Positions 39,343 to 47,705 of a stretch of DNA of 64,000 nt are shown here, one piece after another. The notes under the pieces were generated by a model. It had not been told where the DNA came from. It saw only the letters and a program-made list of their open reading frames with translations, and made no database searches. Origin of the DNA: Acidobacteriota bacterium (GTDB lineage Bacteria > Acidobacteriota > Terriglobia > Bryobacterales > Bryobacteraceae). A program made the position numbers and the translations under genes. Where the stretch lies: positions 62,001 through 126,000 of the forward strand of contig JACTMJ010000017.1 of the NCBI GenBank assembly GCA_014584705.1. The letters run 5' to 3'. Each line of letters opens with the position of its first letter. Positions within the stretch are counted from its first letter, which is position 1.

Positions 39343-40380
39343 CTATCTTCGGTGGGCCTCGATAATGGTGCGGTCGAACACGTCCCTAAGTCTCATGCCG
39401 GTGATCAGGAACGCGATGAAACCTGTCACCACCAGCGGAACCGTGATCACCGCGAACAGAACCGTCGCCAGTCCCGTCGCCGTGTTGCGGTCCACTCCAA
39501 ACAGGCTCAGCCCCAGCACCAGCACCGCCTGCGTAACGCCGACGTTGCCCGGGCCTTGCGGAACCACCGTGCCCAGGCGCAGGATGATCAGCACGGTAGT
39601 CGCGGCAAAGATGCTGAGATGCACTCCATACCCGTGCGCGAGTGCGTAAATCGGCACCACCTGAAAGAGCAGATAGAAGAGGCTCAGCAGAAAGGACCAC
39701 AGCAGCGTTCGCGATCGTCCAAGCGCATTGAAGCCGAGCAGAAAGGCAGCAAACTTCTGCGTCCGCTTGCCCCTCCGGGCAAATCGATGCGCAAGCTGCC
39801 TGCTGAACATCAGCGCAACCAGCGCGCAAGCCAAAATCACCACCAGCCCGGCCAGTGCCTGGGCTCCCCAAACGACGTGCTGGGGAAGATCCACAAAACT
39901 CACCGCCACCCCGAACAGCGCCAGCAGCCAGACGCCGTCCATCACGCGCTCCAGCACGGCCGACGAAAAGACGATACTCAGCCGGATCCGGGCCCACTTG
40001 GCAAGCAGAAAGCAACGCAGCACTTCACCGGTTCTCATGGGAAGCACTTCGTTCGCGAAAATCCCTACGTAGACGGCCCTCGTCGCGAGTGTGGGTCGAA
40101 CATAGCCCACCGGCCGCAGCGCGAGGCTCCACCGCCAGCCTTGCATGAAGTAGGTGCCCACCTCGAATGCGCAGCCGATCGCCACCCAATGCCAATCCAC
40201 CCGCAGCAGTTTCGGCAGTTCCTCGTGCCACGGGTAGCCCCAATAGACCCAGATCAGGCATCCAATCGAGAGCACGTAGCCGACGGCGGGAATGATCCAG
40301 GACGATTTTTGCGAACGGGGCGTCTCGTCCGGAACGCCCGGGGGCTGCAGCGCTGTTGCCATTCGGCTCACTTCCATCAT
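39343..40380 (-). CDS. Flippase-like integral membrane protein (UPF0104/LPG-synthase TM family)
   Basis: The 345-residue protein has about eight membrane segments. The segments VGIFANEVLPMRTGEVLRCFLL and LGTVVPQGPGNVGVTQAVLVLGL are hallmarks of the lysylphosphatidylglycerol-synthase transmembrane family without the transferase domain. Members are thought to handle lipid-linked or polar-lipid substrates across the inner membrane, but the substrate is unknown here. Met7 is an alternative start. The gene is monocistronic and divergent from the P-loop kinase. Confidence 0.85.
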   Translation of the reverse strand: MMEVSRMATALQPPGVPDETPRSQKSSWIIPAVGYVLSIGCLIWVYWGYPWHEELPKLLRVDWHWVAIGCAFEVGTYFMQGWRWSLALRPVGYVRPTLATRAVYVGIFANEVLPMRTGEVLRCFLLAKWARIRLSIVFSSAVLERVMDGVWLLALFGVAVSFVDLPQHVVWGAQALAGLVVILACALVALMFSRQLAHRFARRGKRTQKFAAFLLGFNALGRSRTLLWSFLLSLFYLLFQVVPIYALAHGYGVHLSIFAATTVLIILRLGTVVPQGPGNVGVTQAVLVLGLSLFGVDRNTATGLATVLFAVITVPLVVTGFIAFLITGMRLRDVFDRTIIEAHRR

Positions 40381-40482
40381 AGTGGGTAGTCGGCCATTCG
40401 TGCCTTTACGAACCAGCCGGGGAGTCCCGCGATGCGGAGCCCCCGCAAGCCGTGTGGAATACTGAGAGTCCAGGCCCCAACC

Positions 40483-40995
40483 ATGGAAACGGAAACCCCC
40501 GCCCTCCCGCGTATTGTCCTCACCATCGGGCTTCCCGGTTCCGGGAAGAGCACCTGGCTCTCGGACCGCGGAATCACGCCCCTCTCCTCCGATGCGCTTC
40601 GCAAGCTGCTCCTGGATGACGAGGACAACCAGACCGAGAATCGAAGCATCTTCATGGTGCTGCGCCAGTTGCTAAGAAAGCGCCTGCAATTGAAGCGGCC
40701 CGTCACGTACGTGGATGCCACCCACCTCACCGCTTGGGAAAGACAGCCCTACTTTCATCTTGCGAAGCTCCATGGCTGCGATGTCGAAGCCCTCTGGTTC
40801 GATGAACCCTTCGAGGTTTGTTTAGAGCGCAATGCCGCCCGGCCGCGCGTGGTGCCCCTCGATGTCATGCACCGCATGCGGCAGCGTTTCCAGCCGCCTG
40901 CGCTGCGGGAAGGCTTCTCAAGAATTGTCGTCTTGCGGGAAGGCGCTGTCCGGACAATTCCTCCAGAAGGGGAGCACCGTCAGCCAGATCGTTAG
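40483..40995 (+). CDS. P-loop kinase of the polynucleotide-kinase-like (COG4639) type
   Basis: From the ATG at 40483 the protein has 170 residues. It has Walker A IGLPGSGKSTWLSDRG, LSSDALRKLLLDDE, the VTYVDATHLTAWERQ segment and a C-terminal lid WFDEPFEVCLERNAARPR. Homologues are predicted nucleic-acid or small-molecule kinases; the substrate is unknown. The frame extends 51 nt upstream, but the ATG at 40483 starts next to the conserved fold. The 3' end overlaps the end of the convergent MFS gene by 78 nt. Confidence 0.82.
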   Translation: METETPALPRIVLTIGLPGSGKSTWLSDRGITPLSSDALRKLLLDDEDNQTENRSIFMVLRQLLRKRLQLKRPVTYVDATHLTAWERQPYFHLAKLHGCDVEALWFDEPFEVCLERNAARPRVVPLDVMHRMRQRFQPPALREGFSRIVVLREGAVRTIPPEGEHRQPDR

Positions 40996-42234
40996 CGGGA
41001 TCAGCATTGAAAGTCCAACGTAAAGCGAAGCCTGCCGCACCGGCACGCCGTAGTCGATCGCGGCGCTCGCCGCGAAGCTGGCCATCGACACCACCAGGAA
41101 GTGGAAGGCGAATTCCGCCGCGAACACCCTCCCCCGGAAGCGGTTCTCCGTGAGCAGCATCAGAAGGGTCGTCGAGAAGACCCAGATAATCGAACCTCCC
41201 GCGTGCGCCAGAACCACGCACAACCCGGCCGCCCAGGCGTTCGGCGCGAATGAGAGCAGCGAATAACCCGCCAATGCCATCGCAAATCCCACCGCGATGC
41301 CGCGCCTCATGCGCCGCTCGCTATTCCCTGCCCACCCCGCGCCAATCAGCGGCCCCAGCAGCGCGCCCACGCCCCGCCAGGCCATCAGCAGGCTCATGCC
41401 CAGCATCCCCGCGCGGCTCGTGTCGCTCAATGCATCCGTCATCGGGAAAACGCGTTCGCCATAGATCGGCAGAATCACATTGTGCGCGCCCATCAGCCCC
41501 AGGCCGCCCTTGAGGCACAGTACCGCCACCCGCTTCCGGTCCTCCCGCACATAGCGAATGCCTTCGAAGGCTGGGGTGAAATCGAACAGCTCCTTCGCGC
41601 GAAAGGGCGGCGAGTTCTCAATGTGCTTCTCCGCGGTGCGCATCCGGCTGATGAACCAGGCGGAAAGCAGAAACGTGAATGCGTTGATGACGAACGCCGT
41701 TGGCCGCCCGAACAGCGCCGCCACCGTGCCCCCCAGGGTCGCTCCCACGGCCAGGTTAAAGCTCCACGTCGCTGCGGAGAGGGCGTTTCCTCTCACCAGG
41801 TGACGCCGCGGCAGAATCGTGGGCACCATCGCGCTTCGTCCTGGTTCAAACAGGCCCCAGGCCATCGTTTCGAGGGGGAGCAGTACGTAGATCAGCCACA
41901 CCATCTCCGCGCGGTCGATCAGCAGCATGGCCAGCACCACGAAGAACCGCAGCACGTCGGCGAAGATCATCAACTTCTTCCGGCTTAAGCGGTCGTTGAG
42001 GGCGCCCGCGGCGGGGGCGATCAGCACTTGAGGCAGCACCTGCAGCACGATCGCGATGCCGATGGATTCGGCGCTGCCCGTCAGATCGAGAAGCAGGCTG
42101 TAGAGCGCGACGGTATAAAACCAATCGCCCAGTTCACTGACAATTTGAGCCAGCCAGAGCCAGCGGAAGTCCGGATGCTCCCGGAGCAGGTTGGAATACT
42201 CGGCAATGCGGGTAGCGATGCCATTACGAACCAT
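40918..42234 (-). CDS. Major facilitator superfamily transporter
   Basis: The 438-residue protein has the topology of about 12 membrane helices, beginning DFRWLWLAQIVSELGDWFYTVALY. LIAPAAGALNDRLSRKKLMIFADV holds the MFS loop 2-3 motif. It resembles the MFS_3/drug-exporter-like group; the substrate is unknown. I chose the ATG at 42234, which overlaps the end of trpS by 11 nt; an upstream Met at 42285 would add 17 residues within trpS. The last 78 nt overlap the convergent kinase gene. Confidence 0.85.
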   Translation of the reverse strand: MVRNGIATRIAEYSNLLREHPDFRWLWLAQIVSELGDWFYTVALYSLLLDLTGSAESIGIAIVLQVLPQVLIAPAAGALNDRLSRKKLMIFADVLRFFVVLAMLLIDRAEMVWLIYVLLPLETMAWGLFEPGRSAMVPTILPRRHLVRGNALSAATWSFNLAVGATLGGTVAALFGRPTAFVINAFTFLLSAWFISRMRTAEKHIENSPPFRAKELFDFTPAFEGIRYVREDRKRVAVLCLKGGLGLMGAHNVILPIYGERVFPMTDALSDTSRAGMLGMSLLMAWRGVGALLGPLIGAGWAGNSERRMRRGIAVGFAMALAGYSLLSFAPNAWAAGLCVVLAHAGGSIIWVFSTTLLMLLTENRFRGRVFAAEFAFHFLVVSMASFAASAAIDYGVPVRQASLYVGLSMLIPLTIWLTVLPFWRNCPDSAFPQDDNS

Positions 42235-43216
42235 GCAGGTAGAGCCCCATTCGCTCCTTGGCAAGGCGCACCGTTGCCTCGGCAATGGGTCTTACTCTGT
42301 CGGCGCCTTCATCCAGTAGCCGTTCAATCGTCGATGCGTCTTCGGTAATCTCCCGGTATCGCCGCTGGATCGGCTCCAGCCCGGCTACCACCGCTTCCGC
42401 GACGCGCTTCTTCAAATCGCCGTATCGCATCCCGGCAAACTCCGCCCGCACTTGTTCGTCGGTCGTTTCCGTGAATGCCTGGTAAATCGCCAGCAGGTTC
42501 GCCACGCCGTCGCCCATCGAGTCAAAATCGACGGCGGGGTTCGAATCCGTCGTGGCCCGCATAATTTTCTTGTGCGCCGCCTTCAGGTCGTCGAGCAGCC
42601 ACACGGCATGGCCAGCCACCGGCACGGACTTCGACATTTTCTTCGTGGGGTCGTCGAGCCCCATGATGCGTGCGCCCACGCTCGGTAGCTTCGTGGCCGG
42701 CATCACGAACGTCTCTCCATAGAGCGAATTGAAGCGTTGCACGATGTCGCGGGTCAGTTCCAAATGCTGGCTCTGGTCCTCGCCCACCGGCACCGCCGCC
42801 GCCTGATACAGCAGAATGTCCGCCGCCATCAGCACCGGATACTGCAACAGCCCGCTCCCGATCGCATCCCGGTTCTCGCTCTTCGCCTTGAACTGTGTCA
42901 TCCGCTGCAGCCAGCCCACTTGGGACACGCAGGTCAGCAGCCAGGCCAGTTCCGCATGGCCGCTCACAGCGGATTGGACGAAAATAGAAGAGACCTTGGG
43001 ATCGATTCCGGCCGCCACATAAAGGGCGGCCACCTCCCGAATGCGGGCCCGCAGCGCTGCCGGCTCCTGGTAATCCGTAATCGCATGCAGGTCCACAATG
43101 CAGTAAATGCATTCATACTGGTGCTGGATCCGCACCCAATTCTTTAGCGCCCCCAGGTAATTGCCAATGTGCAAATTGCCCGTGGGCTGCATTCCGGAGA
43201 AAACACGTGGTCTCAT
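42224..43216 (-). CDS. trpS: Tryptophanyl-tRNA synthetase
   Basis: TrpS charges tRNA-Trp. The class I fold is clear: MRPRVFSGMQPTGNLHIGNYLGA (with HIGN as the HIGH motif), VDLHAITDYQ, LMAADILLYQAAAVPVGEDQ and the KMSKS-like KKMSKSVPVAG. From the ATG at 43216 the length is 330 residues; ATGs at 43237 and 43252 lie in frame and would add up to 12 unconserved residues. The MFS gene starts inside its 3' end. Confidence 0.95.
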   Translation of the reverse strand: MRPRVFSGMQPTGNLHIGNYLGALKNWVRIQHQYECIYCIVDLHAITDYQEPAALRARIREVAALYVAAGIDPKVSSIFVQSAVSGHAELAWLLTCVSQVGWLQRMTQFKAKSENRDAIGSGLLQYPVLMAADILLYQAAAVPVGEDQSQHLELTRDIVQRFNSLYGETFVMPATKLPSVGARIMGLDDPTKKMSKSVPVAGHAVWLLDDLKAAHKKIMRATTDSNPAVDFDSMGDGVANLLAIYQAFTETTDEQVRAEFAGMRYGDLKKRVAEAVVAGLEPIQRRYREITEDASTIERLLDEGADRVRPIAEATVRLAKERMGLYLHGS

Positions 43217-43298
43217 CGAAGTAGAGGAAACTTCCATCGTATGGGATGCCATCCTGGAAAACCAACCTCATTGCCCGAATTGAGAAAGCTGCCGCCGA

Positions 43299-44558
43299 AT
43301 GAATGAACCTATCACGAATACCGCCGCCCGGCCGGAGGAAAAGCCTGGTCCCGTGTTCCACGGCCAAGTGGAGAAGCTCGTCTTCGGGGGCGCGGGCCTC
43401 ATCCGCCACGAAGGCAAGACGGTCATGCTGCCCTGGGTCGCTCCCGGTGAACGCGTTGGGTTCAAGATCGCGAAAGACCACAAGCAATGGGCCGAGGGCG
43501 AAGTCGTTTCCATCGAAGAGGCATCGCCAGAGCGGACCGACCCCTTCTGCGGCGTCTACGGCCGTTGCGGCGGCTGCCAGTATCAGCACATGAGCGCCGA
43601 ATTCCAGCGGCTCCAGAAGGTGTCCATTCTTCTGGAGACTTTGGAACGCGTAGGCGGCATCCAACCGCAACTCCCGGTGGAAATCCTCTTTGGCGAGCCC
43701 ACCGGATACCGCAACCGCGTCCAGATCCACATCGATGGCACCCGCATCGGCTATCACTCCGCCTCCAGCCGCCGTCTGGTGCCCATTGAAGATTGCCCCA
43801 TCGCCTCGCCCACTCTGAACAAGGCCATCCAGGCCCTGAAGCAGATGGCCCGCGAACAGCGCTTCCCCCGCTTCGTCGAGAGCATCGAACTGTTTTCCAA
43901 CGAGCGCGAAACCCTCCTCAATATCCTCGAAACCAAGGGAGGCCAGCGCCGCGTGGCCAAGTGGTTTATTGACTGGTGCGCTGAACGGATTCCTGGTTCC
44001 GGGCAAAGTGCGCTGGTCTACCGCGCGGCCGGGCTGGATTTCCAGGTCAACCACCGCTCCTTCTTCCAAACCAACCGCTTCCTTCTGGAAAAGCTGGTCG
44101 AGCGGGTCCTTCGCCATGCCACCGGAACGAAGGCGCTGGACCTGTACAGCGGAGTGGGCCTTTTCGCGCTACCGCTTTCCGGGAAGGGAATTTCTACGAC
44201 GGCTGTAGAATCATCCGCCTCCGCCGTGCGGGATCTGGAGGCAAACGCCGCCAACCATAGTGCGCGAATCGACGCCGTCCGCGCGGCGGTCGATCAATTC
44301 CTGCCCTCGATCAATACTGCGCCAGACTTTGTCATTGCGGATCCACCCCGCGCCGGGCTGGGAAAGCTCGTGGTCCAGGAACTCCTGCGGCTCAAGCCCC
44401 GGCACCTCACCCTCGTTAGCTGCGACCCCGCCACCCTCGCCAGGGACCTGAAGCTCCTCCTGGCGGGAGGCTACCACTTACAGGATCTCAGCCTTCTCGA
44501 TCTCTTTCCGAACACGGCACACATTGAAACCGTTTGTGATCTGTCGTTTACCGGCTAG
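43299..44558 (+). CDS. 23S rRNA (uracil-5-)-methyltransferase, RlmD/TrmA family
   Basis: The 419-residue protein has an N-terminal TRAM-like region and the iron-sulfur cysteines CGVYGRCGGCQ (Cys84, Cys90, Cys93) plus Cys166 in EDCPIA, a pattern seen in RlmC/RlmD. The C-terminal methyltransferase domain has KALDLYSGVGLFALPL, FVIADPPRAGLG and the catalytic VSCDPATLARDLKLL. The methylated uridine (U747 or U1939 in E. coli numbering) cannot be decided. It is divergent from trpS with only about 80 nt between the starts. Confidence 0.9.
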   Translation: MNEPITNTAARPEEKPGPVFHGQVEKLVFGGAGLIRHEGKTVMLPWVAPGERVGFKIAKDHKQWAEGEVVSIEEASPERTDPFCGVYGRCGGCQYQHMSAEFQRLQKVSILLETLERVGGIQPQLPVEILFGEPTGYRNRVQIHIDGTRIGYHSASSRRLVPIEDCPIASPTLNKAIQALKQMAREQRFPRFVESIELFSNERETLLNILETKGGQRRVAKWFIDWCAERIPGSGQSALVYRAAGLDFQVNHRSFFQTNRFLLEKLVERVLRHATGTKALDLYSGVGLFALPLSGKGISTTAVESSASAVRDLEANAANHSARIDAVRAAVDQFLPSINTAPDFVIADPPRAGLGKLVVQELLRLKPRHLTLVSCDPATLARDLKLLLAGGYHLQDLSLLDLFPNTAHIETVCDLSFTG

Positions 44559-44612
44559 TGCCGCCGTTGGCACCCGCGTGGCTTCGTTTCGCAAAACAGG
44601 CACTCGAGGCTA

Positions 44613-44987
44613 TCAGTGCGAATGTCCCGCCGCCGGTTGCGCGGGGGCCGCAGCCTCGCCGGTCACTTCCACGGATCCCAACCACATGGTGTTGTTTTCA
44701 ACTACAAGTGTCGCTTTTATCCGCTTACCGGGTGCAAGCTTCGCTAGGTCCTCCGCCTCCGGAACCGAAAAGCTCATTGTCATTGCGTCCATGAGATCGG
44801 CGATTTTCTCGTGGTCTATCACGGCCGTCTTGCCGCTCGCGTCCACGGAGACAACGGTTCCCAGAATTTCGTAATGGTGCGCCGCGTCGGGGGAGGCGGG
44901 ATGCGTGTCCGCCCGCTCTCCGCAGCCGGCGAGTCCCGTCGCCATCGCCGCTGCCAGCATCAGCGCCAAAAGCCATCGCTTAAGCAT
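44613..44987 (-). CDS. CusF-like copper-binding lipoprotein
   Basis: From the Met at 44987 the protein has 124 residues. The N-terminus MLKRWLLALMLAAAMATGLAGC ends in a lipobox (LAGC, Cys22), so it is an envelope lipoprotein. The mature part has YEILGTVVSVDASGKTAVIDHEKI and MDAMTMSFSVP, which resembles the CusF beta-barrel with its Met/His copper ligands. A His-rich tail AAGHSH follows. It would bind periplasmic copper; export partners are not present. It overlaps the upstream cupin gene by 8 nt. Confidence 0.85.
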   Translation of the reverse strand: MLKRWLLALMLAAAMATGLAGCGERADTHPASPDAAHHYEILGTVVSVDASGKTAVIDHEKIADLMDAMTMSFSVPEAEDLAKLAPGKRIKATLVVENNTMWLGSVEVTGEAAAPAQPAAGHSH

Positions 44988-45342
44988 CGCGATGCACCGT
45001 TTCCGGAGAGAATGCGGGCATGCAAATAGCCACATACTCAGCGCCTTCCTCGCCGGGAGTGCTGTAGCGCACCCACTCCCCCGCCTTGGTCACCACCGCC
45101 TGTCCGGCGTTCACATCCATACTGCCGCCGTCGAAATCCACTCGTAGCGATCCTTTCAGAACCAACGTAATCTCGTCGAACTCCGGCCGCTGGCCGGGTT
45201 CTTCCCACCCCTCAGGGCTGGTCATCTTCGCGATACTCACCCCGCTGTCGCCCGAATTCACCCGCCCGACGAACTCCTCAATGATCTTCGGCTTGTTCCC
45301 CTCCGCGGGGATTACCGTTGCTGAATCTATCCTTCTCGGCAA
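44980..45342 (-). CDS. Small cupin-domain protein
   Basis: The 120-residue protein is a single cupin fold: PGQRPEFDEITLVLKGSLRVDF (motif 1-like) and VNAGQAVVTKAGEWVRYSTPGEEGAEYVAICMP (motif 2-like). The typical His ligands of cupin motif 1 are not obvious, so metal binding is uncertain. It lies upstream of, and overlaps, the CusF-like lipoprotein gene, so the two are co-transcribed. A role linked to copper or to small-molecule sensing is only a guess. Confidence 0.78.
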   Translation of the reverse strand: MPRRIDSATVIPAEGNKPKIIEEFVGRVNSGDSGVSIAKMTSPEGWEEPGQRPEFDEITLVLKGSLRVDFDGGSMDVNAGQAVVTKAGEWVRYSTPGEEGAEYVAICMPAFSPETVHRDA

Positions 45343-45405
45343 GGTATCCTACCTCCTTGGCTATTCAACCACAGCATCTCACGTTCACGTCGAGAGAGGC
45401 CCGCA

Positions 45406-46296
45406 ATGCCTGAGCAAGTGGCATCACGCCTTCCCAAGCGCGTGCTGATCCTCGGATGTGGCTACACCGGCATCCGGGTGGCGCGCACGCTGGCCTCCCT
45501 CGGTATATCGGTTGTCGCCACCAGGCGAGAAATGGATGCGAGCGTATCGCACGCGGCCGAACCCGGCATCGAAATCCACCCCTTCGATGCACTAAACCCC
45601 GCCGATCTGCTCCGTCTTCCTACACTTGTCGACTCGTGTGAGGCTGTTGTCTTCTCCATCCCCACCCTGCGGCTGCGGGGTGCCCTGGTCGAACGCCTAC
45701 CGGACGTCGTCCGCTCGATACCGGATTGCGGCATCCGTTGCATCTACCTTTCCACCACCGGAGTCTACGGAAACCAGCATCAAGTTGACGCATCCACTTC
45801 CCCCGCACCAAGCTCTCCGCGCGAGTGGTTGCGCACGGAGGCGGAGAATTCCATCCTTTCCAGATTCCCATCCTCTCTGGTTCTCCGCCCGGCCGCGATC
45901 TACGGTCCGGGGCGTGGAGTGCATGTCTCCATGCGGGAAGGGCGCTATCGGCTCACTGGTGATGGGTCAAACTACATCAGTAGGATTCACGTGGACGATC
46001 TGGCGGCCCACGTCGTAGCCGCACTCTGTTCCAGCCTCCGCGGCGCCTGGCCGGTGGCCGACGAATCCCCCAGCACTCAGCGGGAAATGGCGGCATTCTG
46101 CGCGAGTCTTCTGGGTCTGCCCATGCCACCCCGGGCGGAACCGGGCGACGTCTCGGAAACCCTCCGGGCCAACCGGCGCGTCGATGGTGCCGCCGTCCGA
46201 AAACTCCTCGCCGTCACGCTTCGGTATCCAAGCTTTCGCGAAGGTGTGCCCGCCTCGATCAGAGAGGAAGAACTCGGGCGCGCTTCGAATCCCTAA
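45406..46296 (+). CDS. NAD(P)-dependent epimerase/dehydratase family protein (YeeZ-like)
   Basis: The 296-residue protein starts with a Rossmann loop VLILGCGYTGIRVARTLASLG and has YLSTTGVYGNQHQ, with the Ser-Tyr-type catalytic region, and RPAAIYGPGRGVH. It is an atypical extended SDR whose substrate is not known. The start is 63 nt from the divergent cupin gene. Its last 4 nt overlap the end of ispF on the other strand. Confidence 0.86.
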   Translation: MPEQVASRLPKRVLILGCGYTGIRVARTLASLGISVVATRREMDASVSHAAEPGIEIHPFDALNPADLLRLPTLVDSCEAVVFSIPTLRLRGALVERLPDVVRSIPDCGIRCIYLSTTGVYGNQHQVDASTSPAPSSPREWLRTEAENSILSRFPSSLVLRPAAIYGPGRGVHVSMREGRYRLTGDGSNYISRIHVDDLAAHVVAALCSSLRGAWPVADESPSTQREMAAFCASLLGLPMPPRAEPGDVSETLRANRRVDGAAVRKLLAVTLRYPSFREGVPASIREEELGRASNP

Positions 46297-46778
46297 TCGC
46301 CCCCGACGAGCAGCACCACCGCCTGGGCTTCCGCGGAGAGCCTCTCCCCTACCGGACCCACCTGTTCCGCTGTCTTGAACTTCACGGATACCGCATCCAT
46401 ATCAAGCCGAAGGATCTCGCCCAGGCTCTCGCGAATCGGCAAGCGAAAATCCTTCAGCTTCGGCCTCTGCAAGATCACCGTCGTATCCAGATTCGCGATC
46501 TGGTAGCCCCGTTCTTTCACCAACCCGTGGGCATGCTCCAGAAACTGCCGGCTGGCCGCGCCGTGCCAGAGCGGATCGTTGTCCGGAAAGTGCATGCCGA
46601 TATCGCCCAAGGCAAGAGCGCCAAGCAGAGCGTCCGTCACCGCATGCAGCAGAATATCCGCGTCCGAATGCCCGTCAAGCCCCAAATCGGAGGGAACCAC
46701 CACGCCCCCCAGAATCAAAGACCGGCCCTCTTTCAGCCGGTGCGTATCCCAGCCCAGCCCCACGCGCCACTTCCTCAT
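46293..46778 (-). CDS. ispF: 2-C-methyl-D-erythritol 2,4-cyclodiphosphate synthase
   Basis: IspF makes the cyclodiphosphate intermediate of the MEP isoprenoid pathway. The 161-residue protein has VGLGWDTHRL (Asp and His metal ligands), LDGHSDADILLHAVTDALLGAL and DIGMHFPDNDP. ispD lies directly upstream with a 4-nt overlap, a common arrangement that includes the PIN-TRAM gene further upstream. The C-terminus ends with AVVLLVGGD. Confidence 0.95.
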   Translation of the reverse strand: MRKWRVGLGWDTHRLKEGRSLILGGVVVPSDLGLDGHSDADILLHAVTDALLGALALGDIGMHFPDNDPLWHGAASRQFLEHAHGLVKERGYQIANLDTTVILQRPKLKDFRLPIRESLGEILRLDMDAVSVKFKTAEQVGPVGERLSAEAQAVVLLVGGD

Positions 46779-47497
46779 TGTCCCGCGTGCTCCTTGGCTT
46801 CCAGGCTCATGTAAAAATTGGCCAGCTCAAGATCGGATGCCTTCGTGATCTTGATATTTCGCTCGCTGCCGGGAACCACCGTTACGGGCACTCGCTCCAG
46901 CCGTTCCACCAGGCTCGCCTCGTCGGTGCCGGTAAAATTCTCCGCGTGCGCTTTTGCGAATGCCTCTTTCAGCAGCCCCACCCGAAAGACCTGTGGCGTT
47001 TGCGCCAGCACCAGATGCTCCCGCGGGATCGTGCTCCGGATCTCATGCAAATGCACTTGCTTCACCGTATCCACCGGCACCACCCCCAGAATCGCCGCGC
47101 CCGTCTCTGCCGCGGCGGCGATTGCCGCCTCAATCTTATCCACCGGGGTGAAGGGTCTCACTGCGTCATGCACCGCCACCAAATCCACATCGTCCCCCAG
47201 CGAGGCGAGCGCATTTGCCACGCTTTCCTGCCTGGTATCGCCGCCAGCCACAATCCGCACACGCTTCGAAAAGCTCTGCCGCGCCACCTCTGCTGCCACC
47301 CATTCCATATCGTCGGGTCGCAGCGCGACAACGATCTCCCGCACCGACGGACAGCCGTCAAAACGCCGGATCGTATGGATCAAAATAGGCGATCCCTGTA
47401 ATTTAAGAAACTGCTTACGGCTGCTCGGGGGCTCTCCGCCGCCCGGCACCATTCGGGTGCCGAGTCCCGCCGCCGGAAGAATTACTGACACGTTCAT
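46775..47497 (-). CDS. ispD: 2-C-methyl-D-erythritol 4-phosphate cytidylyltransferase
   Basis: IspD joins MEP with CTP in the isoprenoid pathway. The 240-residue protein starts VSVILPAAGLGTRMVPGG, the nucleotide-binding loop, and has SRKQFLKLQGSPILIHTI, DLVAVHDAVRPF and GTDEASLVERL. The frame is open for 30 further codons upstream, but the conserved start is the Met at 47497. It overlaps ispF by 4 nt. The gap to the upstream PIN-TRAM gene is about 210 nt. Confidence 0.95.
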   Translation of the reverse strand: MNVSVILPAAGLGTRMVPGGGEPPSSRKQFLKLQGSPILIHTIRRFDGCPSVREIVVALRPDDMEWVAAEVARQSFSKRVRIVAGGDTRQESVANALASLGDDVDLVAVHDAVRPFTPVDKIEAAIAAAAETGAAILGVVPVDTVKQVHLHEIRSTIPREHLVLAQTPQVFRVGLLKEAFAKAHAENFTGTDEASLVERLERVPVTVVPGSERNIKITKASDLELANFYMSLEAKEHAGQ

Positions 47498-47705
47498 GTT
47501 TGCCTCGGTTCGTGTGGTGAGGTGGAATTCCTGCCCACCAGCCAGCTTCGCCGCCGCGGGTTGTTCATGCGCAAAGAATCGGCGCACGCACTCCGGTCCC
47601 CGCTCGTCGGCACCGGCAACTTGCGCTAAGTCCTTCTATTCTAACGCCGCTGCATTGGATCGTCGCGGTTGCCGGCTGGCTGTCGCCGGTCTCGGGCCTC
47701 GAGCG

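Noticed and set aside
39286..40389. A 367-codon rightward open frame opposite the flippase-like gene
   Set aside because: The composition is His/Arg/Gln-rich without a fold, whereas the opposite strand encodes a coherent membrane protein.
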